Shown in pieces: positions 55,840-64,000 of a DNA stretch of 64,000 nucleotides (position 1 is the first letter of the stretch; each line of letters starts with the position of its first letter). The stretch comes from Pseudooceanicola pacificus (GTDB lineage Bacteria > Pseudomonadota > Alphaproteobacteria > Rhodobacterales > Rhodobacteraceae). Made by a program: the position numbers and the translations under genes. The stretch covers positions 62,001 through 126,000 of the forward strand of contig NZ_WNXQ01000002.1 in the NCBI RefSeq assembly GCF_009789075.1. The letters run 5' to 3'. The notes under the pieces are model-generated. The model did no database searches and had not been told where the DNA came from. It saw only the letters and a list, made by a program, of their open reading frames with translations.

Positions 55840-55867
55840 GGGCCCGCCGGGCGTATCCGGCGGGCCC
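55840..55867 (-). terminator. Rho-independent terminator after the second gap gene
   Basis: On the minus strand GGGCCCGCCGG-atacgc-CCGGCGGGCCC is a perfect 11-bp stem followed directly by TTTTCC. It starts 31 bases after the stop at 55898. The strong stem and T-run make this a convincing intrinsic terminator. Confidence 0.9.
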
Positions 55868-55897
55868 TTGACTGCACCGTGTTAAGGTTGCTTGGGA

Positions 55898-56902
55898 TCA
55901 GTTCACGAGGCGCCCCATGGCCGCGGCCACATCGGCCATGCGGCAGGAGAAGCCCCATTCGTTGTCGTACCATGCCAGAACCCGGACCAGGCGCTTGCCG
56001 ATCACCTTGGTCTGGTCGGGGGCAAAGATCGACGACTGTTCGGTATGGCAGAAATCGACCGAGACCTTGGGTTCCGGGTCATAGCCCATCACCATGCCCA
56101 TGTGGCCGTTGACCGCGTCGCGTACGACCTCGTTCACATCGGCTTCGGTCACGTCCTTGCCGGCGACAAAGGTCAGGTCCACGGCCGAGACATTGGGCGT
56201 GGGCACGCGGATGGCCGACCCGTCCAGCTTGCCCTTCAGCTCGGGCAGCACCTCGCCCAGGGCCTTGGCGGCGCCGGTGGAGGTGGGGATCATCGACATG
56301 GCCGCCGCACGAGCGCGGTAGAGGTCGGAATGGCGGCGGTCCAGCGTGGGCTGGTCGCCGGTGTAGCTGTGGATCGTGGTCATGATGCCGCTCTCGATGC
56401 CGATGGCATCGTTCAGCACCTTGGCCAGCGGGGCCAGGCAGTTGGTGGTGCAGGACCCGTTCGAGATCATGTAATCGCCCTGTTCCAGCGCGCGGTGGTT
56501 CACGCCGTAGACGATAGTCTTCTGCACATTCTTGGCGGGGGCCGAGATCAGCACCGATTTGGCGCCGCGCTCGCGGTGGACCTTGGCCTTTTCGCCGTCG
56601 TTGAACTTGCCGGTGCATTCCAGCACCACGTCGACGCCGGACCAGTCGAGGTCCTGCGGGTCGTAGGTCGAAAAGACCTCCATCGGGCCGCGGCCCAGGT
56701 CCATCGTGTTGCCTTCGACCTTGACCGTGCCGCCGAACCGGCCATGCACGCTGTCGTATTTCAGCAGGTGGGCATTGGTTTCGATCGGGCCGGTGGCGTT
56801 GATCTTGACGACCTGCACGTCATTTCGTGCGCTCTCGGCGATATGGGCGAGGGTGCAGCGGCCAATGCGGCCAAATCCGTTGATACCGATGGTCACGGTC
56901 AT
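55898..56902 (-). CDS. gap: Glyceraldehyde-3-phosphate dehydrogenase, type I (second copy, Asp replaced by Ala)
   Basis: A 334-residue GAPDH paralogue: MTVTIGINGFGRIGRCTLAH, catalytic C151 in ISNGSCTTNCLAPLAKVL, SMIPTSTGAAKALGEVLPEL and C-terminal WYDNEWGFSCRMADVAAA. At residue 36 it has Ala (VKINATGPI) where the neighbouring copy has Asp. The segment before DLYRAR is DRRHSD instead of DTGHKD. Loss of this Asp is known from GAPDHs that accept NADP (GapB-type), so this copy may serve the anabolic direction; cofactor use is an inference. The start at 56902 is chosen because longer starts lack conserved sequence. Operators lie about 85-130 bases upstream. Confidence 0.94.
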   Translation of the reverse strand: MTVTIGINGFGRIGRCTLAHIAESARNDVQVVKINATGPIETNAHLLKYDSVHGRFGGTVKVEGNTMDLGRGPMEVFSTYDPQDLDWSGVDVVLECTGKFNDGEKAKVHRERGAKSVLISAPAKNVQKTIVYGVNHRALEQGDYMISNGSCTTNCLAPLAKVLNDAIGIESGIMTTIHSYTGDQPTLDRRHSDLYRARAAAMSMIPTSTGAAKALGEVLPELKGKLDGSAIRVPTPNVSAVDLTFVAGKDVTEADVNEVVRDAVNGHMGMVMGYDPEPKVSVDFCHTEQSSIFAPDQTKVIGKRLVRVLAWYDNEWGFSCRMADVAAAMGRLVN

Positions 56903-56987
56903 GTGCGGCGTCTCCTGTGTGCAGTCGCGCATGCTATATCCGGGTCGTGTGACAAAAATAAGAGGAAAAAGCCGGAAATTCCAATGT

Positions 56988-57052
56988 GTTAGCGATAACC
57001 TAGACATTGGTGTGTCCTGTTGGCGCTAACCTCGGAGGTGTTCCGCGCTAAC
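56988..57052. promoter_or_regulatory. Operator cluster upstream of the second gap gene and the DoxX gene
   Basis: GTTAGCGATAAC (56988-56999) and GTTGGCGCTAAC (57019-57030) are one-mismatch versions of the palindrome at 55723, spaced 31 bases apart (about three helix turns). A half site GCGCTAAC lies at 57045-57052. They lie between the divergent gap and DoxX genes, and a looping repressor could control both. Confidence 0.65.
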
Positions 57053-57107
57053 ATTACCGGGCGGGGCGGCATTTCGCCGGGCCCGGCAAGAATCAACGGG
57101 GGCGGAC

Positions 57108-57470
57108 ATGGCGGATCTTGCGGTACTGGTGGGTCGGCTGCTGATCGCGGCGCTGTTTCTGGGCGGCGCGGCGCAGAAACTGGGCGATCCCGAGCCGGTG
57201 AAGGGCCTGCTGGCCGGTGCGGGCTGGCCGGTCTGGCTGTGGATTCCGGCGATGCTCTACAACCTCGGCGCGGGCATGGCACTGGTCACCGGCGTGGCGG
57301 TGCGCCCGGTGGCGGCCAGCCTGGCGGGCTATTGCGCGGTCACGTCGTATTTCCATTTCCTGCCGGACGACCCGTGGCAGATGACGATCTTCGTCAAGAA
57401 CTGGGCCATCGCGGGCGGCTGTCTGGTGCTGGCGGCCCACGGGGCCGGGCGGTTCGCGCTCAGGCGGTGA
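57108..57470 (+). CDS. DoxX family membrane protein
   Basis: A 120-residue protein with four hydrophobic segments, as in the DoxX/SURF4 family: LAVLVGRLLIAALFLGGAAQ, WIPAMLYNLGAGMALVTGVA, AASLAGYCAVTSYFHFLPD and FVKNWAIAGGCLVLAAHGAG. HFLPDDPWQMTIFVKNWA is a conserved loop. The biochemical role is unknown; some members act with oxidoreductases in redox homeostasis. It is divergent from the second gap gene and shares its operator region. Confidence 0.85.
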   Translation: MADLAVLVGRLLIAALFLGGAAQKLGDPEPVKGLLAGAGWPVWLWIPAMLYNLGAGMALVTGVAVRPVAASLAGYCAVTSYFHFLPDDPWQMTIFVKNWAIAGGCLVLAAHGAGRFALRR

Positions 57471-57478
57471 AACGCAAA

Positions 57479-57501
57479 GGGGCGGACCCGCGGCCCGCCC
57501 C
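57479..57501. terminator. GC hairpin between the DoxX and transketolase genes
   Basis: GGGGCGG-acccgcggc-CCGCCCC forms a 7-bp stem in the convergent gap and is followed by a run of C, not T. It may act on both strands, but weakly. Confidence 0.35.
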
Positions 57502-57531
57502 CCCCCCTGTGTCCCGTCCAATCCCGCGGGA

Positions 57532-59547
57532 TCAGAGCAGCGACTTGACCTTCTCGGCCACCGCCTCGGCGGTGATGCCGAATTTCTCGTAGAGCACTTC
57601 GGCCGGGGCAGAGGCGCCAAAGCTGTCCATGCCGACAAACCCGGCCTTGGCCTCGCGCCCGCGCTCGCCCAGCAACCAGCGGTCCCAGCCCATGCGCACA
57701 CCGGCCTCCACCGCCACGCGGACGGAACCGGCGGGCAGGACGCGCTTGCGCAGCGCCTCGTCCTGCATCTCGAACAGCTCCATGCAGGGCATCGAGACGA
57801 CGCGGGTGCCGATGCCCTCGGCCTCCAGCAGGTCGCGCGCCTTCATGGCGATTTCCACCTCGGACCCGGTGGCCATCAGGATCGCCTGGCGCTTGGCCTC
57901 GGCATCGGCCAGCACATAGGCGCCCTGGGCGGTCATGTTCTTGGCCTTGTAGGCGGTGCGCAGGGTGGCCACGTTCTGGCGCGTAAGCGACAGGACAGAG
58001 GGCGTGCCGGTCTGGGTCAGGGCGATTTCCCAGGCCTCGGCGGTTTCCACCGTGTCGGCGGGGCGGAACACCAGGGTGTTCGGCGTCGCGCGGCTGATCG
58101 CCAGATGTTCCACCGGCTGGTGCGTCGGGCCGTCCTCGCCCAGGCCGATGCTGTCATGGGTCATCACATAGACCACCGGCACCTGCATCAGCGCCGAAAG
58201 GCGCATCGCCGGGCGGGCGTAATCGGTGAAGCACATGAAGGTCCCGGAATAGGGCCGGATCCCGCCGTGCAGCGCCATGCCGTTCATCGCGGCGGCCATG
58301 CCATGTTCGCGGATGCCGTAATGCACGAACCGCCCTTCGCGGTTGTCGATATCGAAGACGCCCAGATCGCCGGTCTTGGTGTTGTTCGATCCCGTCAGGT
58401 CGGCCGAGCCGCCGACGGTTTCGGGCAGCACGGGGTTCACCACCTCCAGCACCATTTCCGAGCTCTTGCGCGTCGCGACCTTGGGCTGGGCCTCGGCCAT
58501 CTGCTTCTTCAGCGCGCGGATCACGGCGGCCAGCTTGGTCGGCACCTCGCCGCTCATCACGCGGTTGAACTCGGCCTGCTTGCGGTCCGACGCGGCGGCA
58601 AAGGCGACCTCCCAGGCGAAACGCGCCTCGGTTCCGCGACGGCCGGCCTCTTCCCAGGCCGACTTGACGTCGTCGGGGATTTCAAAGGCGGGGGCGGTCC
58701 AGCCATAGGCCGACTTGGCATCGGCGATCAGGGTCGCATCGGTCAGCGCGCCGTGCCCCTTCGAGGTGTCCTGCGCCGAGGAGCCAAGCGCGATATGCGT
58801 CTTGCAGGCGATCATCGAGGGCAGGTCGCTCTTCTTCGCGGCGGTGATGGCGGCGTCGATCGCATCGGGGTCGTGGCCGTCGATCTCCTGCACATGCCAG
58901 CCCGACGCCTTGAACCGCGCGACCTGATCGGTGCGGTCGGACAGGTCGACCTTGCCGTCGATGGTGATGCCGTTGTTGTCCCAGAAGACGATCAGCCGGC
59001 CAAGCTGCTGGCGGCCTGCCAGCGCGATGGCCTCATGGCTGACGCCTTCCATCAGGCAGCCGTCGCCGGCGATGCAATAGGTGTGGTGGTCGACGAATTT
59101 CTTGCCGAAGCGGGCGCGCAGCATTTCCTCGGCCATGGCAAAGCCGACAGAATTCGCGATGCCCTGGCCCAGCGGGCCGGTCGTGGTCTCGATCCCGTGG
59201 GCCAGGAAGTTCTCGGGGTGGCCGGCGGTGCGTGCGCCCAGCTGGCGGAAGTTGCGCAGCTCCTCGATCGGGAATTCCTCGTAGCCGGTGAGGTGCAGCA
59301 GGGAATAAAGCAGCATCGACCCGTGGCCCGCCGACAGGATGAACCGGTCGCGGTCGGCCCAGGTCGGGGCGGAGGCGTCGAATTTCAGGTGCTTGGTGAA
59401 CAGCACGGTGGCGACGTCGGCCATGCCCATCGGCATGCCGGAATGGCCGGAATTCGCGGCAGCGACAGCATCGAGCGTCAGGGCGCGGATGGCGGCGGCC
59501 ATATTCCAGTGTTCGGGATGCGCGGTGCGCAGGGCGGCGATATCCAT
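57532..59547 (-). CDS. tkt: Transketolase
   Basis: A 671-residue thiamine-diphosphate enzyme of the pentose phosphate pathway that moves two-carbon units between sugar phosphates. N-terminal [20 protein letters not shown] with [20 protein letters not shown]; the ThDP motif [18 protein letters not shown] with [10 protein letters not shown]; the pyrimidine domain [20 protein letters not shown] and [19 protein letters not shown]; and a C-terminal domain [19 protein letters not shown]. Length is standard (about 665). AGGA precedes the ATG. It lies near the two gap genes, so a carbohydrate-metabolism neighbourhood is likely, but each is separately transcribed here. Confidence 0.97.
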   Translation of the reverse strand: MDIAALRTAHPEHWNMAAAIRALTLDAVAAANSGHSGMPMGMADVATVLFTKHLKFDASAPTWADRDRFILSAGHGSMLLYSLLHLTGYEEFPIEELRNFRQLGARTAGHPENFLAHGIETTTGPLGQGIANSVGFAMAEEMLRARFGKKFVDHHTYCIAGDGCLMEGVSHEAIALAGRQQLGRLIVFWDNNGITIDGKVDLSDRTDQVARFKASGWHVQEIDGHDPDAIDAAITAAKKSDLPSMIACKTHIALGSSAQDTSKGHGALTDATLIADAKSAYGWTAPAFEIPDDVKSAWEEAGRRGTEARFAWEVAFAAASDRKQAEFNRVMSGEVPTKLAAVIRALKKQMAEAQPKVATRKSSEMVLEVVNPVLPETVGGSADLTGSNNTKTGDLGVFDIDNREGRFVHYGIREHGMAAAMNGMALHGGIRPYSGTFMCFTDYARPAMRLSALMQVPVVYVMTHDSIGLGEDGPTHQPVEHLAISRATPNTLVFRPADTVETAEAWEIALTQTGTPSVLSLTRQNVATLRTAYKAKNMTAQGAYVLADAEAKRQAILMATGSEVEIAMKARDLLEAEGIGTRVVSMPCMELFEMQDEALRKRVLPAGSVRVAVEAGVRMGWDRWLLGERGREAKAGFVGMDSFGASAPAEVLYEKFGITAEAVAEKVKSLL

Positions 59548-59766
59548 CGGCTTTTCCTGTCAGTAACTGTTTTCGGCAGCGGCGTTGCATAGCTCTGTAC
59601 CAGCCGGGGGCGGAATATCAAGACGCAGTTCCCCCAGCGTGAAGCGCGTGCCGTATCGGTCCGGAAAGATTGGGAAACCCCCCGCCTTTCGCTAGACTTG
59701 GCGAAAAGCGGCAGGGCCCGGCGATTCGCCATGACCGGGGTCCGCCGGACAAGAGGGGTTCGAGGG

Positions 59767-60474
59767 ATGAGTGAGAGCGAGAGCACGCTCGACGATTTGC
59801 AACGCAGGATCACGGCCGCGATGGAGCGTATCGGGCGCGGAGTCGAGGCGCTGGACCGTCCGGCGCCGTCTCCGATGCCGGACGCCGGGGCCGTGCCGGT
59901 CGAGCCGGAAGACGCCGAGGCGCCGCCCGCCGATCCGGACGGCGCGGCGCCCGCCGCCGACCTGCCCGAGATGGCCGAGCTGACCCGCGCTCTGGAGGAG
60001 GAACGCCTCGCCAGCGCCCAGCTGGAGGAGCGGGTCAAGGATCTGCGCGCCCGGCAGGAAGAGGCCGGGGCCGATCACCGCAAGACGGTCGAGGATCTGC
60101 GCCGTGCCATGGCGGCCCTGGACGCCGACCTGCAGAGCCTGCGCCTGTCCAACGCCCGCCTGCGCGAGAACAACAGCGCCCTGCGCGAAGCGAATGCGGC
60201 GGGGCTGGCCGATGCCACGCTGATCGACGCGGGCATGGCCGCCGAACTCGCCGCGCTGCGCGCCGGGGCCGAGGCCGACCGCAGCGAGGCCGCCGCCATT
60301 CTGGCGGCGCTGTCGCCGCTGATGCCGCCTGTCGCCGAACCGGACGCGCCCGGGCCGCAGGCGCCAGAGATCGAAACGCCCGACCCAGAAGACGCCGATA
60401 TGGACGCGCCCGCAGCCGATCCGGCGATGCCCGGGGCCGCCGGAACCACGGCGCCCGACAAGGAGGACAGCTGA
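59767..60474 (+). CDS. Coiled-coil protein upstream of ZapA (ZauP-like)
   Basis: A 235-residue acidic protein. Residues 1-30 (STLDDLQRRITAAMERIGRG) are followed by a Pro/Ala/Asp-rich linker (residues 35-75). A long coiled coil of about 100 residues comes next (LTRALEEERLASAQLEERVK; LRRAMAALDADLQSLRLSNA; RLRENNSALREANAAG), then a Pro/Ala/Asp-rich tail. In Caulobacter a coiled-coil protein called ZauP is encoded directly before zapA and helps focus the Z-ring; the order, coiled coil and overlap (TGATG) here match. The sequence itself is low in motifs, so the name is by position. The ATG at 59767 follows GAGGG. Confidence 0.75.
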   Translation: MSESESTLDDLQRRITAAMERIGRGVEALDRPAPSPMPDAGAVPVEPEDAEAPPADPDGAAPAADLPEMAELTRALEEERLASAQLEERVKDLRARQEEAGADHRKTVEDLRRAMAALDADLQSLRLSNARLRENNSALREANAAGLADATLIDAGMAAELAALRAGAEADRSEAAAILAALSPLMPPVAEPDAPGPQAPEIETPDPEDADMDAPAADPAMPGAAGTTAPDKEDS

Positions 60475-60872
60475 TGCCCGAAGTCGAGATCACCATCGGC
60501 GGGCGCTCCTTCGAGGTCGCCTGCGCCGCCGGCGAAGAGGATTACCTGATCGCCGCCGCCGCCATGCTGGACACCGAGGCCGGGGCCCTGATCCAGCAGG
60601 TCGGCCGTATCCCCGATGCGCGCATGCTGCTGATGGCCGGGCTGATGCTGGCCGACCGCACCGCCGGGGTCGAGGACAAGCTGCGCGATGCCGAGGCCGA
60701 GGCCGGCCGCCTGCGTGCCGAACTCGAGGCGCTGCAATCGCGCCCCGCGCCGGATCCGGAAAAGGTCGAGGTGCCGGTCATCCCCGCCCATGTCACCGAA
60801 ACCCTCGCCGAACTGGCGGCCCGGGCCGAAGCCCTGGCCGACACGGTCGAGGAAAAGGCCGCCGGGTCTTGA
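60474..60872 (+). CDS. zapA: Cell division protein ZapA
   Basis: A 132-residue protein with a ZapA N-terminal domain: MPEVEITIGGRSFEVACAAG, then EEDYLIAAAAMLDTEAGALI and a central helix RIPDARMLLMAGLMLADRTA. ZapA binds and bundles FtsZ at midcell. The second half is a coiled coil (EAEAGRLRAELEALQ), followed by a longer C-terminal extension than in E. coli (109 residues). The start overlaps the stop of the ZauP-like gene and its own stop overlaps the next start, so all three are one translational chain. Confidence 0.88.
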   Translation: MPEVEITIGGRSFEVACAAGEEDYLIAAAAMLDTEAGALIQQVGRIPDARMLLMAGLMLADRTAGVEDKLRDAEAEAGRLRAELEALQSRPAPDPEKVEVPVIPAHVTETLAELAARAEALADTVEEKAAGS

Positions 60873-61207
60873 TCCGCGCCCCTGCCGCCGCCGCCACGGC
60901 GCTGCTGGCGGCCACGCCGCTTGCCGCCCAGGACGTGATCGAGGTGACCTATGTCTGCGAGCGCGGTGTAGAAATCCCGGTTGTCTATATCGAGGGCGAG
61001 GCCTCCACCGCCGTTCTGCTGGCCGAGGGGCGCATGGTCGTGCTGCCCCGCGCCGTCTCGGGCTCCGGCGCGCGCTATGCGCGGGACGGGGATGCCGAGG
61101 GCTATGTCTGGTGGAACAAGGGCGACGAGGCCACGCTGGCCTGGTTCGACGCCAGGCTTGGCGAAGAGGTCACGCTCTACGCCTTCTGCGAGGAAACCGG
61201 CGACTGA
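60869..61207 (+). CDS. MliC-like (membrane-bound lysozyme inhibitor of c-type lysozyme) protein
   Basis: A 112-residue exported protein with a signal peptide (residues 1-20, cleavage after PLAA). The mature part matches the MliC/PliC fold: an early Cys in VTYVCERGVEIPVVY, the conserved loop AVSGSGARYARDGD (S-G-S-G-x-R-Y, the lysozyme-contact loop) and W-x-K-G-x-E-A-x-L in VWWNKGDEATLAWF, then a late Cys that can pair with the first. It has no lipobox, so it may be soluble in the periplasm. The TTG start overlaps the zapA stop. It would protect peptidoglycan from host c-type lysozyme; the link to cell division is only genomic. Confidence 0.8.
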   Translation: MIRAPAAAATALLAATPLAAQDVIEVTYVCERGVEIPVVYIEGEASTAVLLAEGRMVVLPRAVSGSGARYARDGDAEGYVWWNKGDEATLAWFDARLGEEVTLYAFCEETGD

Positions 61208-61256
61208 ACGCCGGGCAGGGGGCCGCGGCGCGGCCCCCGTCCTGCATGTCGCGGGA

Positions 61257-61619
61257 TCAGCCGTTGGCCGCGCGGATCTTCTCGGCGGCGTCCTTGTCGA
61301 ATGCCACGGCATTGGCTTCGAACAGCTGGTCCAACTCGCCCGACAGGGTCATCTCGGTGATGATGTCGCAGCCGCCCACGAATTCGCCCTTCACATAGAG
61401 CTGCGGGATGGTCGGCCAGTCGGAATAGTCCTTGATGCCCTGGCGGATGTCCTGGTCGGCCAGCACGTTCACATCGGTGAATTCCACGCCCATGTAGTTC
61501 AGGACGCCGGCGACGCGGCTGGAAAAGCCGCATTGCGGCATCGACTTGGTGCCCTTCATGAACAGTACCACGTCGTTGGATTTCACCATCTCGTCGATGG
61601 AAGTCTTCACGTCGGTCAT
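61257..61619 (-). CDS. grxD: Monothiol glutaredoxin, Grx4 type
   Basis: A 120-residue CGFS-type glutaredoxin that carries and hands over iron-sulfur clusters and partners BolA. Active-site C30 in SMPQCGFSSRVAGVL; glutathione and cluster contacts in FMKGTKS, DWPTIPQLYVKGEFVGGCDI. The inner ATG at 61619 gives the family start; the longer frame is upstream sequence. It lies 61 bases after the bolA stop on the same strand, so bolA-grxD is probably one transcript, with purL upstream. Confidence 0.96.
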   Translation of the reverse strand: MTDVKTSIDEMVKSNDVVLFMKGTKSMPQCGFSSRVAGVLNYMGVEFTDVNVLADQDIRQGIKDYSDWPTIPQLYVKGEFVGGCDIITEMTLSGELDQLFEANAVAFDKDAAEKIRAANG

Positions 61620-61680
61620 TTCGTGTCTCCAGTGTTCCCCCGCGCAGCGCACGCAGAGAGGTGTGTCCTTGGTCCCGGTC

Positions 61681-61917
61681 TCAGGCGGGCGCCCGGGTCG
61701 TCAGGGCCAGCGCGTGCAGCTCGCCGTTCGGCCCGTCCATCTTGCCCTTCAGTGCGGCATAGACGGCCCGCTGCTGCTGCACCCGGTTCTTGCCCCGGAA
61801 ACTCTCGTCCACCACCAGGGCCGAGAAATGCTGGCCATCGTCCCCCTCGACCGTGATCGCGGCCTGGGGAAATTCCGAGCGGATCAGATCCTCGATGTCG
61901 TGGGCGGTCATGGGCAT
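61681..61917 (-). CDS. bolA: BolA family protein (BolA/IbaG type)
   Basis: A 78-residue protein with the BolA fold: IEDLIRSEFPQAAITVEGDD, the loop GQHFSALVVDESFRGKNRVQ and the helix-strand QQRAVYAALKGKMDGPNGEL, ending in HALALTT with the invariant His that binds the shared cluster with Grx4. Pairing with grxD next door supports an iron-sulfur-cluster role. The first ATG (MPMTAHD) is used since GGAGG lies 6 bases before it; the second is 6 bases further in. Confidence 0.93.
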   Translation of the reverse strand: MPMTAHDIEDLIRSEFPQAAITVEGDDGQHFSALVVDESFRGKNRVQQQRAVYAALKGKMDGPNGELHALALTTRAPA

Positions 61918-62004
61918 GTCTGGCCTCCGGGAAGTGCTGTGTATGAATTTAGATGCCGCATGGCAGCGGCGCAAGGTGTTGAGGGTCCGGGGGCGCGCAT
62001 CCCC

Positions 62005-62030
62005 GGCTTCATCTCGTCGGAAATAATCCC
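62005..62030 (-). repeat. Copy 2 of the 26-bp dispersed motif
   Basis: The minus strand reads GGGATTATTTCCGACGAGAT then GAAGCC and matches 33757-33782 at 19 of the last 20 bases. It lies between bolA and purL, both on the minus strand. Confidence 0.55.
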
Positions 62031-62136
62031 GCCGGAGGCATCCGCCCCATCAACCGGCGCGCATGGATCGGCAGGGCATCCCCCCGCCGATATCGCCCAG
62101 CGTCACGGCGGGGCAAGGGCGCGGGGGGCAGGGCCT

Positions 62137-64000
62137 TCAGCCGAAGAGCGCCCCGAAGGTGCCGCGGTAGATCGCCGAAAGTTCGTCCATCGGCGCCGAG
62201 ACCTTGCCGAACCGCAGCTCCGAACCGGTGAAGCGTCCCGCCGTCTGGATCGGCACACCCGCCTTGGCGGCCTGGATCATCAGCGCCTCGGCGGCGTCGA
62301 AGCTGCAGGCGATCAGGTAGCGGCCCTGGTCCTCGCCGAAGAGGAAGGGCGTCTCGTCGCTGTCGATATGCACACCGCAGCCCGCGGCCTCGGCCATCTC
62401 GAAGGCCGCCAGCGCCAGCCCGCCGTCCGACAGATCGGTGCAGGCCCGGATCCAGGCGTGGTTGTCGCGGATGAAGTCGCCGTTGCGCTTCTCGGCGGCC
62501 AGGTCGACCGGGGGGGCGTCGCCTTCGACCCGGTTGAACACCTCGGCCAGCAGGGCCGACTGGCCCAGGTGGCCCTGGGTCTCGCCGACGATCAGGGCGA
62601 CATGGCCCTCGCGCGCGATGCCGGTGATCGCATTGGCCAGATCGGCGATCAGGCCCACGGCGGCGATGGTCGGCGTCGGCAGGATCGCCTGGCCGTCGGT
62701 TTCGTTGTAAAGCGACACGTTGCCCGAGACGATGGGCATGTCGAGCGCGGTCACCGCCTCGCCGATGCCCTGGATCGCGCCGACGAACTGGCCCATGATC
62801 GCGGGCTTCTCGGGGTTGCCGAAGTTCATGTTGTCGGTCGTGGCCAGCGGCAGCGCGCCCACGGCGGTCAGGTTGCGATAGGCCTCGGCCACCGCCTGCT
62901 TGCCGCCCTCGACCGGGTTCGCCTTGACGTAACGCGGGGTCACGTCGCTGGTGAAGGCCAGCGCCTTCTTGGTCCCGTGCACCCGGATGATCCCGGCACC
63001 GGCGCCCGGCGTGCGGGCGCTGTCGCCCATCACCATGGTGTCGTATTGCTCATAGACCCACTGTTTGGCCGCGTAGTTGGGACAGCCGATCAGCGCCTTC
63101 AGCCCGTCGATCGGGTCGATCCCCGGCACGTCGGCCAGCGGTTCGGCGGGGGGCGTCGGCTCCCACGGGCGGTCGTATTCCGGTGCGTTGCCCGATAGGG
63201 CGCGCAGGGGCAGGTCGGCCTTGATCTCGCCGTTCAGCATGATCAGGAAGCGATCCTCGGCAATCGTCTCGCCCACGATGGCGAAATCGAGGTCCCATTT
63301 GTCGAAGACCGCGCGCGCCTCGGCCTCCTTCTCGGGGCGCAGGACCATGAGCATGCGCTCCTGGCTTTCCGACAGCATCATCTCGTAGGCGGTCATGCCC
63401 GGTTCGCGACAGGGCACCGAGTCGAGGTCCAGCCGGATCCCCAGCTCGCCCTTGTCGCCCATCTCGACCGCGGAACAGGTCAGGCCCGCGGCCCCCATGT
63501 CCTGGATCGAGATCACGGCCCCGGTCTGCATCAGCTCCAGGCAGGCCTCCATCAGGCGCTTTTCGGTAAAGGGATCGCCGACCTGCACGGTGGGGCGCTT
63601 TTCCTCGATGGTCTCGTCGAATTCGGCCGAGGCCATGGTCGCCCCGCCGACGCCGTCGCGGCCCGTCTTGGCGCCGAGATAGACCACCGGCATGCCCACG
63701 CCGGATGCGGCAGAGTAGAAAATCTTGTCGGCATCGGCCAGGCCCGCGGCAAAGGCGTTGACCAGACAGTTGCCGTTATAGGCGGGATCGAAGCGGACCT
63801 CGCCCCCGGCGGTCGGCACGCCGAAGCAGTTGCCATAGCCGCCCACGCCCTCGACCACGCCATTGACCAGCTGGCGGGTCTTCCAGTGGTCCGGGCTGCC
63901 GAAGCTGAGGGAGTTCATCGCCGCAATCGGCCGCGCGCCCATGGTGAAGACATCGCGCAGGATGCCGCCCACGCCGGTCGCGGCCCCCTGGTAGGGTTCG
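62137..64000 (-). CDS. purL: Phosphoribosylformylglycinamidine synthase subunit II (5' end outside window)
   Basis: About 620 of roughly 720 residues are visible, running off the right edge on the minus strand. The enzyme makes formylglycinamidine ribonucleotide from FGAR, glutamine and ATP in purine synthesis, with PurQ and PurS. Signs: [80 protein letters not shown] and [20 protein letters not shown], and in the second half GPCP-like [20 protein letters not shown] and [19 protein letters not shown]. The frame is open at 64000. The C-terminus ends [13 protein letters not shown]. purL, bolA and grxD in this order are common in alphaproteobacteria. Confidence 0.96.
   Translation of the reverse strand, partial: EPYQGAATGVGGILRDVFTMGARPIAAMNSLSFGSPDHWKTRQLVNGVVEGVGGYGNCFGVPTAGGEVRFDPAYNGNCLVNAFAAGLADADKIFYSAASGVGMPVVYLGAKTGRDGVGGATMASAEFDETIEEKRPTVQVGDPFTEKRLMEACLELMQTGAVISIQDMGAAGLTCSAVEMGDKGELGIRLDLDSVPCREPGMTAYEMMLSESQERMLMVLRPEKEAEARAVFDKWDLDFAIVGETIAEDRFLIMLNGEIKADLPLRALSGNAPEYDRPWEPTPPAEPLADVPGIDPIDGLKALIGCPNYAAKQWVYEQYDTMVMGDSARTPGAGAGIIRVHGTKKALAFTSDVTPRYVKANPVEGGKQAVAEAYRNLTAVGALPLATTDNMNFGNPEKPAIMGQFVGAIQGIGEAVTALDMPIVSGNVSLYNETDGQAILPTPTIAAVGLIADLANAITGIAREGHVALIVGETQGHLGQSALLAEVFNRVEGDAPPVDLAAEKRNGDFIRDNHAWIRACTDLSDGGLALAAFEMAEAAGCGVHIDSDETPFLFGEDQGRYLIACSFDAAEALMIQAAKAGVPIQTAGRFTGSELRFGKVSAPMDELSAIYRGTFGALFG

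Overview
The window is 64 kb of high-GC DNA (host stretches look about 65% GC) from an alphaproteobacterium, most likely a member of the Rhodobacterales (Paracoccaceae/Roseobacteraceae). The evidence is the gene content (valine operon with an MmsR-like LysR neighbour, a coiled-coil gene upstream of zapA as in zauP-zapA, bolA-grxD beside purL, queA, uvrA), an alphaproteobacterial LexA box (GTTC-N7-GTTC) in front of uvrA, and palindromic GTTAGCGCTAAC operators in front of two gap genes. This placement is inferred from family knowledge; no database was searched. No rRNA, tRNA or CRISPR array was seen.

Region 1 (1 to about 9,990) is an accessory island. A peptide ABC permease runs in from the left edge. 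The ATPase gene that follows is cut after about 106 codons and fused in frame to the middle of a phage or plasmid-type primase-polymerase/helicase gene. After that come an AT-rich stretch with repeated TCYTTCAA octamers, a RuvC-like resolvase, a DUF6362-like protein, a lower-GC two-gene membrane cassette of unknown function, a ParB-domain DNA methylase interrupted by an amber codon, a frameshifted cytosine-C5 methyltransferase, a cold-shock-domain remnant with a stop codon, an IS3-type transposase remnant and a small phage-like basic protein. The element is decaying: at least five genes are broken. The two-gene cassette, the resolvase and the DUF6362 gene are intact.

Region 2 (10-28.6 kb) is metabolic and regulatory. 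It holds a TetR regulator divergent from a VOC/SnoaL-like gene pair, and an Lrp-type regulator divergent from an ACC deaminase gene. An IclR regulator is divergent from a tightly coupled operon: peptide-binding protein, two permeases, two ATPases, a gamma-glutamyltransferase-like enzyme and an M20 peptidase. The operon reads as a peptide or gamma-glutamyl-compound scavenging system. Hemerythrin-like, glutathionyl-hydroquinone-reductase-like, MFS, LysR, GNAT and truncated nucleotidyltransferase genes follow.

Region 3 (28.8-44 kb) starts with a minus-strand cobalamin ABC transporter operon (btuFCD-like) behind a clear cobalamin riboswitch. Then come a secreted protein of unknown function, queA, an MFS transporter, a DUF924 gene, a dihydrolipoyl dehydrogenase, a small methyltransferase, another MFS transporter and LexA-controlled uvrA.

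Region 4 (44-51 kb) is the valine/isobutyrate degradation cluster: LysR, mmsA, two small genes, isobutyryl-CoA dehydrogenase, hydroxyisobutyryl-CoA hydrolase and mmsB. The last three overlap by ATGA junctions.

Region 5 (51-64 kb) holds two secreted RcnB-like proteins, a CBS protein, coaD, an alpha/beta hydrolase and two adjacent GAPDH genes. The GAPDH genes share an operator type but differ at the cofactor-selecting Asp. They are followed by a DoxX protein, transketolase, a zauP-like/zapA/mliC-like trio, grxD, bolA and the 3'-terminal part of purL, which leaves the window. Two families of dispersed non-coding repeats are also present: a 73-bp element at 13.3 and 35.2 kb, and a 26-bp element at 33.8 and 62.0 kb.
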